From NCBI GenBank assembly GCA_964449175.1, contig CAYUYH010000130.1, positions 1 through 8,204 on the forward strand: a DNA stretch of 8,204 nt. Direction: 5' to 3'. The position numbers and the translations under genes are program-made. Below, piece after piece: positions 4,519-8,204 of this stretch. The notes below the pieces were generated by a model that had not been told where the DNA came from, ran no database searches, and saw only the letters and a list, made by a program, of their open reading frames with translations. The stretch comes from CAYUYH01 sp964449175. GTDB lineage: Bacteria > Planctomycetota > Phycisphaerae > SM23-33. Numbering within the stretch: the stretch's first letter is position 1; each line of letters begins with the position of its first letter.

Positions 4519-7116
4519 GTGAGAAACAAGAGCTTGTGTTCGTGGTGGATGGCCGGCGTTCTGGTCGGCCTGGTTGCGGCGGTCGGGGCGATCGGGGCAT
4601 CGAGCCCCAGCAGCATGCCTTGCGCGACGACCCTGCCGGCCCCCAGCGACGTGGACCGTGCGTACGCGCTGCTGGCCGAAGGCATGGAGCAGTCCCTCGC
4701 CGGGCAATTCGAGCAGGGCGTGACATCGCTGGCCGAGGCGGCCAAGCTTGCCCCCGCCGACCCCAAGATTGCCCAGGCACACGACCTGCTGGAAGACTAT
4801 GTGTCGCGATGCCGGCGCAGCGAGGACGAGCGAGCGGCCGAGTACGCCGACGCCGTCCAGCGCGTCGGCTGGGCCAAGCAGGCGCAGGCGAACCTCGCCG
4901 CCCTCACCGAGGCCGGGATCCAGGAAGATCTGCACCGCGCCGTCCGCGACGTGGTGACGGCCGTCAACCGCTGCGGCAACGGCGACGCCCTCGTGGATGC
5001 GACAAGGGCCACATACCAGCAGGTCAAGAGCGATTCACTCCAGGCACTCGATGACGCGATCAAGGCGCTCGCCTCCGCCGATGCGCTTCTTGAAAGCGAC
5101 AGCAGCGGCCACGCCCGCACGTTCCATCGCGTGGCGGCGTCGCTGGGGGACAAGATCCGCAGCTACCGAGCGATCTGGTCGGCGGCGGACGTGGCCGAGA
5201 CTGCGACTCGCCGCGCCGCGGCCAGAGAGCTTCGGGCCGCGGAGGAAGACCTCTACTCGGCCATGGAGGATCTCAACAGTCTGGCGAGCGACAAGCCGTG
5301 GCGAGAGGCGCTGTCGTGGGCGCTGCAGGCCAAGGCGGTTGCCATCCCCGCCGACAACATGACCCGGCAGCAGTGGTACATCGATCTCGTCAAGGACGCC
5401 GAGCAACGCGGCAAGGAATTCGTCGCCGCCGAGCAGTGGCCCGACGCGCTGGCCGCGTACGTCGCCCTCAGAAGGCTCGACGAGGACAACGTAACCTATC
5501 AGGACATGGTCGAGCAGATCAAGCAGCATGTTCGCGTGCTTCGTCTCTACGGCAAGGGCAACGAGCCGACCGCCACCACGTTGCCGACCGACCCCGAGCC
5601 GACCTGGCAGGAGATGGTCGCCGGCGCCGACGCGGAGATGGCCGAGAAGGCCATCTCGCAGCTCGACAGCTACTACGTCACTGCCGTGGACTACGCCAAG
5701 CTCGCCCGCGGGGCTCTGTCAGCCGTGAAGGTCCTCGCCGAGACGGACGAGGCGGCAGGGAGCTTCCCGCTGCTGGCCGACGAGGAGAAACGCCAGGCGT
5801 TCGTCCAGGACATCGACAACCAACTGCGCGCCATCGAATCGCGCGACCGCGTGGACCACCTCGACCTGACACTGGCGCTGAACAGCGTGCTGAGGTCCTC
5901 GGAGCGCACGGTGAAGATCCCCACGGAAGTGCTCGTCGTCGAGTTCACCGACGGGTTGCTGGATGAGCTGGACGACTTCAGCTCGATGATCTGGCCGTAC
6001 GACATCGCCGATTTCCAGAAGCAGACGATGGGGCACTTCTTCGGCGTTGGGATACAAATCGGCAAGGCGCCCGGCGAGCCGCTGAAGGTGATCACGCCGC
6101 TGGCCGACTCGCCGGCGCTGAAGGCGGGCATGAAGCCCGGCGACCTCATCCTGGCTGTCGACGGCAGGCCCACCGAGGACGTCGGGGTCGACAAGCTTGT
6201 CCGCATGATCACCGGCGAGAGGGGCACCAAGGTGGTGCTCACGATCAAGCGCGCCGGCCGGGCAGAGCCGTTCGACCTGAAGCTGACGCGCCAGTCGATC
6301 AACATCGCCACCGTCCGCGGGTGGCAGAGCGGGCCGGACGGGCACTGGGATTACCTGCTCGACCCCGACAACAAGATAGGCTACATCCGCGTGACGCAGT
6401 TCACCGACTCGACCGCCGATGACCTCCACGCCGTCCTGGAAGACCTGGCCCGGAAGGGCGTCAAGTCGCTCATATTGGACTTGCGGATCAATCCCGGCGG
6501 GCTATTCCGCTCGGCGACGGAGGTGGCCGACGAGTTCCTGAAGCGCGGGCGGATCGTCTCCACCGAGGGCCGGCAGACGCGCCGGCAAGAGGTGAACGCC
6601 AACCCCTCCGGCGACTACACCGACGGCGAGCTGATCGTGCTGATAAACGAGATCAGCGCGTCGGCGGCCGAGATCGTCTCCGGCGCGATCAAGGACCTGC
6701 ACAGGGGCATCATCGTCGGCGAGAGGAGCTACGGCAAGGGCAGCGTGCAGAACGTCATCTCGATACGTCGCGGCCGGGCCGTGCTGAAGCTGACGACCGC
6801 GTACTACTACCTGCCGTCCGGAAGGCTCCTGCATCGCCGCAACGGGCAAGCCGACTGGGGCGTCGACCCCGACGTCGAGGTCCGCATGACGCCAGAGCAG
6901 ACGCGACGCTGGCTGTCGGTCAGGCAGAAGACCGACCTGCTACAGGACATCGACGTCGCCGAGATCAAGAGTGACCTTGCCCGCCAGTACGACGCGGACG
7001 TCCAGTTGGCCACCGCCGTGCTGCTGCTGCGGCTGAAGCAGTTGCAGGAGGCCCCTCAGATCGTGATCCCGCCGGCGACCGCGTCGCTCAAGTCGCCCCA
7101 GCCGGTCGAACAATAG
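4519..7116 (+). CDS. Exported S41-family carboxyl-terminal processing protease with PDZ domain and long helical N-terminal extension
   Basis: An 865-residue serine protease of the CtpA/Prc group, expected to act in the periplasm or cell envelope, trimming or degrading proteins from their C-termini. A signal peptide or membrane anchor spans about 1-27 (Arg/Lys start, hydrophobic 10-25, possible cleavage after AIGA). Residues about 44-95 resemble a tetratricopeptide hairpin; about 100-350 is Ala/Glu/Arg-rich and probably helical or coiled coil. The S41 N-terminal region leads into GHFFGVGIQI (505-514), then a PDZ domain about 508-590 and the protease core, with GYIRVTQF (621-628), DLRINPGG (654-661) and a catalytic dyad Ser715 (in EISASAAE) and Lys740 (in SYGKGSVQ), 25 residues apart as in Prc and CtpA. 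GVDPDVEV (781-788) marks the usual core end. Typical family members are about 400-680 residues, so the N-terminal extension is unusual. Substrate unknown. Confidence 0.94.
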   Translation: MRNKSLCSWWMAGVLVGLVAAVGAIGASSPSSMPCATTLPAPSDVDRAYALLAEGMEQSLAGQFEQGVTSLAEAAKLAPADPKIAQAHDLLEDYVSRCRRSEDERAAEYADAVQRVGWAKQAQANLAALTEAGIQEDLHRAVRDVVTAVNRCGNGDALVDATRATYQQVKSDSLQALDDAIKALASADALLESDSSGHARTFHRVAASLGDKIRSYRAIWSAADVAETATRRAAARELRAAEEDLYSAMEDLNSLASDKPWREALSWALQAKAVAIPADNMTRQQWYIDLVKDAEQRGKEFVAAEQWPDALAAYVALRRLDEDNVTYQDMVEQIKQHVRVLRLYGKGNEPTATTLPTDPEPTWQEMVAGADAEMAEKAISQLDSYYVTAVDYAKLARGALSAVKVLAETDEAAGSFPLLADEEKRQAFVQDIDNQLRAIESRDRVDHLDLTLALNSVLRSSERTVKIPTEVLVVEFTDGLLDELDDFSSMIWPYDIADFQKQTMGHFFGVGIQIGKAPGEPLKVITPLADSPALKAGMKPGDLILAVDGRPTEDVGVDKLVRMITGERGTKVVLTIKRAGRAEPFDLKLTRQSINIATVRGWQSGPDGHWDYLLDPDNKIGYIRVTQFTDSTADDLHAVLEDLARKGVKSLILDLRINPGGLFRSATEVADEFLKRGRIVSTEGRQTRRQEVNANPSGDYTDGELIVLINEISASAAEIVSGAIKDLHRGIIVGERSYGKGSVQNVISIRRGRAVLKLTTAYYYLPSGRLLHRRNGQADWGVDPDVEVRMTPEQTRRWLSVRQKTDLLQDIDVAEIKSDLARQYDADVQLATAVLLLRLKQLQEAPQIVIPPATASLKSPQPVEQ

Positions 7117-7143
7117 CCGCCCGCGTGCGCTACTGCGGCGGCT
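7115..7143. terminator. Inverted repeat between convergent genes (weak bidirectional terminator candidate)
   Basis: agccgcc (7115-7121) can pair with ggcggct (7137-7143) across a 15-base loop. It spans the protease stop codon and the last codons of the opposing gene. A T-tract is absent on both strands, so this is a weak candidate, although the 13-bp convergent gap leaves little other room for termination. Confidence 0.25.
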
Positions 7144-8204
7144 GCGGCGGGGGGCTTTCGTCCTGGTCGTCGCCGCGGTGCTCGCCGTCGTCACCGGGCG
7201 GCGGAGCAGGCGGCATCTCTGCGAGCCGCGCGTCGACCACGGCTGTGCGCGCCAGTAGGTCGCCCCATCGCTGACGGTACCGGGTCAGCACCACGGCGAT
7301 CAGCAGCGGCGGGAGGGACAGCTCGAGGACCTTGACCAGGTTGCGCAGCACCACCTCTCTCGGCCCGGCCCGGCCGGCGCCGTCGCCGACCACCCGCATC
7401 TTCAAGAGCATCTTGCCCAGCGTTGCCCCGTAGCGTGCCTCCATGACGACGCAGTAGGCAACGTAAGGCACGATCATCGCCGCCCAGCCGTAGGCTATCT
7501 CCACGGGGACGGGGGCCTGCTGATCCCACATTGCCCGCGTCAGCAGGTCCATGAGCTCCCGCGGGCCGATCGAGAGAGCGGCTTGCATGTACAGGACGCC
7601 GGCCAGATTGAAAGGCAGCATGTCCAGGAAGCAGGCCAGCGCGCGCTTGCCGAGCGGCGCCGGCACGAGCTCTTGCGGCAGGATGAAGGGCTTGGCCCTG
7701 CCGGCTGAGGGCCTGACGAAGATCAGCCCCGCGGCGATGACGGCCAGCATGCCCCACGTCAGATAGTTCAGGACATCCCGGCCGCCATAGTCCGGCGGCG
7801 GCTCGTCGAAGATCGTCACGTCCGCCGGCGAGTCCAGCCTGCCAGTCAGCGGGTTGCAGGCGGCCTGGGTCAGCGTGCCGTCCTTGCGCCACAGCAGGGC
7901 GAGCTTGTCGGCTAGGACGGCCACTCGCGGGGCGGCGCCTTTGGGCCAGCTGGCCGGCGTGCCCGCAGCCGTGACGGGCTGATGGGCGAACTGGCCGGCC
8001 TTGGCGTCCCAGTAGGCCGCCTCGAGGATGACCTTGCCGGGATCTTTGGCCGCCGATTCGACCACGACGACCACTCGCCCGGCGACGGCCCGCATCGCGA
8101 CGGGGTTGCCGTCGGCCAATACCGGCGGAACGGGCAGGTAGCTCCACTGTCCCCCTCGCCACATGGCCAGTTGATTGGCCCGGCCGTCGCCGCCGGGGAT
8201 CAGC
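7130..8204 (-). CDS. RDD-family membrane protein with extracytoplasmic beta-rich domain (N-terminus beyond right edge)
   Basis: The frame is open from the right edge with no stop, so the Met at 8164 is probably internal; 357 residues are visible. Numbered from the first complete codon (8203-8201): residues 1-140 are beta-rich, with two similar stretches (about 40-72 and 96-124: a hydrophobic strand, then an aromatic or Ala-rich strand ending in a G-turn) that look like propeller blades. A membrane helix follows at about 145-163. The RDD domain spans about 182-325, with Arg187/Asp194 in RALACFLD, further membrane helices near 187-210, 236-254 and 290-307, and the second Asp (315) in GDLLARTAVVD. 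A Pro/Asp-rich low-complexity tail ends the protein. RDD proteins are integral membrane proteins of mostly unknown role; some are linked to transport. The likely topology puts the N-terminal domain outside the membrane. The gene converges on the protease with 13 bp between stops. Function unassigned. Confidence 0.87.
   Translation of the reverse strand, partial: LIPGGDGRANQLAMWRGGQWSYLPVPPVLADGNPVAMRAVAGRVVVVVESAAKDPGKVILEAAYWDAKAGQFAHQPVTAAGTPASWPKGAAPRVAVLADKLALLWRKDGTLTQAACNPLTGRLDSPADVTIFDEPPPDYGGRDVLNYLTWGMLAVIAAGLIFVRPSAGRAKPFILPQELVPAPLGKRALACFLDMLPFNLAGVLYMQAALSIGPRELMDLLTRAMWDQQAPVPVEIAYGWAAMIVPYVAYCVVMEARYGATLGKMLLKMRVVGDGAGRAGPREVVLRNLVKVLELSLPPLLIAVVLTRYRQRWGDLLARTAVVDARLAEMPPAPPPGDDGEHRGDDQDESPPPQPPQ

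Noticed and set aside
4519..4630. Possible lipoprotein signal in the protease (Cys35 after the hydrophobic segment)
   Set aside because: The residues before Cys35 are SSMP, which do not fit the Leu-x-Gly/Ala-Cys lipobox, and the Cys is too far from the hydrophobic core. An ordinary signal peptide or anchor fits better.
4333..4935. A minus-strand frame crossing the divergent region into the protease gene
   Set aside because: It lies antisense to the signal peptide and helical domain, has no motifs, and would overlap the protease promoter and ribosome binding site. It is a composition-driven shadow.
5719..6429. A 236-residue minus-strand frame opposite the PDZ-coding part of the protease
   Set aside because: It has no domain content and sits opposite a well-supported coding frame; another antisense shadow.

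Overview
This is a GC-rich bacterial window (roughly two thirds G+C by eye) carrying five protein-coding genes. Two of them run off the window ends. I see no RNA genes, insertion sequences, CRISPR arrays or clear signs of horizontal transfer. The gene set suggests a free-living Gram-negative-type bacterium: a diphosphate-type phosphofructokinase, a multi-PAS hybrid histidine kinase, a very long S41 carboxyl-terminal protease, and an RDD membrane protein with a large extracytoplasmic part. Planctomycetota would fit the style and composition, but this is inference and nothing here proves it.

Layout. The left half holds three minus-strand genes in transcription order (right to left): an HhH-GPD endonuclease III-family DNA glycosylase (3621-4298), a soluble four-PAS hybrid sensor kinase with a C-terminal receiver domain (682-3495), and the N-terminal 185 residues of a PPi-dependent 6-phosphofructokinase (1-557, continuing beyond the left edge). 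The gaps between them are about 125 bp. Each gene has its own plausible sigma70-type promoter, so they look like separate transcription units rather than a tight operon. A 220-bp divergent region (4299-4518) separates the glycosylase from a plus-strand exported S41 protease (4519-7116). The protease converges, with only 13 bp between stop codons, on a minus-strand RDD-family membrane protein (7130-8204) whose N-terminus lies outside the window.

Working together. There is no obvious shared pathway: the genes cover central carbon metabolism, phosphorelay signalling, base-excision repair, envelope proteolysis and a membrane protein of unknown role. The most informative details are an exact 405-bp-period tandem duplication of a PAS module in the kinase; a glycosylase with Glu at the AP-lyase lysine position and only three Cys of the usual four-Cys iron-sulfur motif; a roughly 450-residue helical N-terminal extension on the protease; perfect TATAAT boxes at three promoters, two sharing a 10-mer; and an inverted repeat over the -35 region of the protease promoter. 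I found no convincing previously undescribed multi-gene system.
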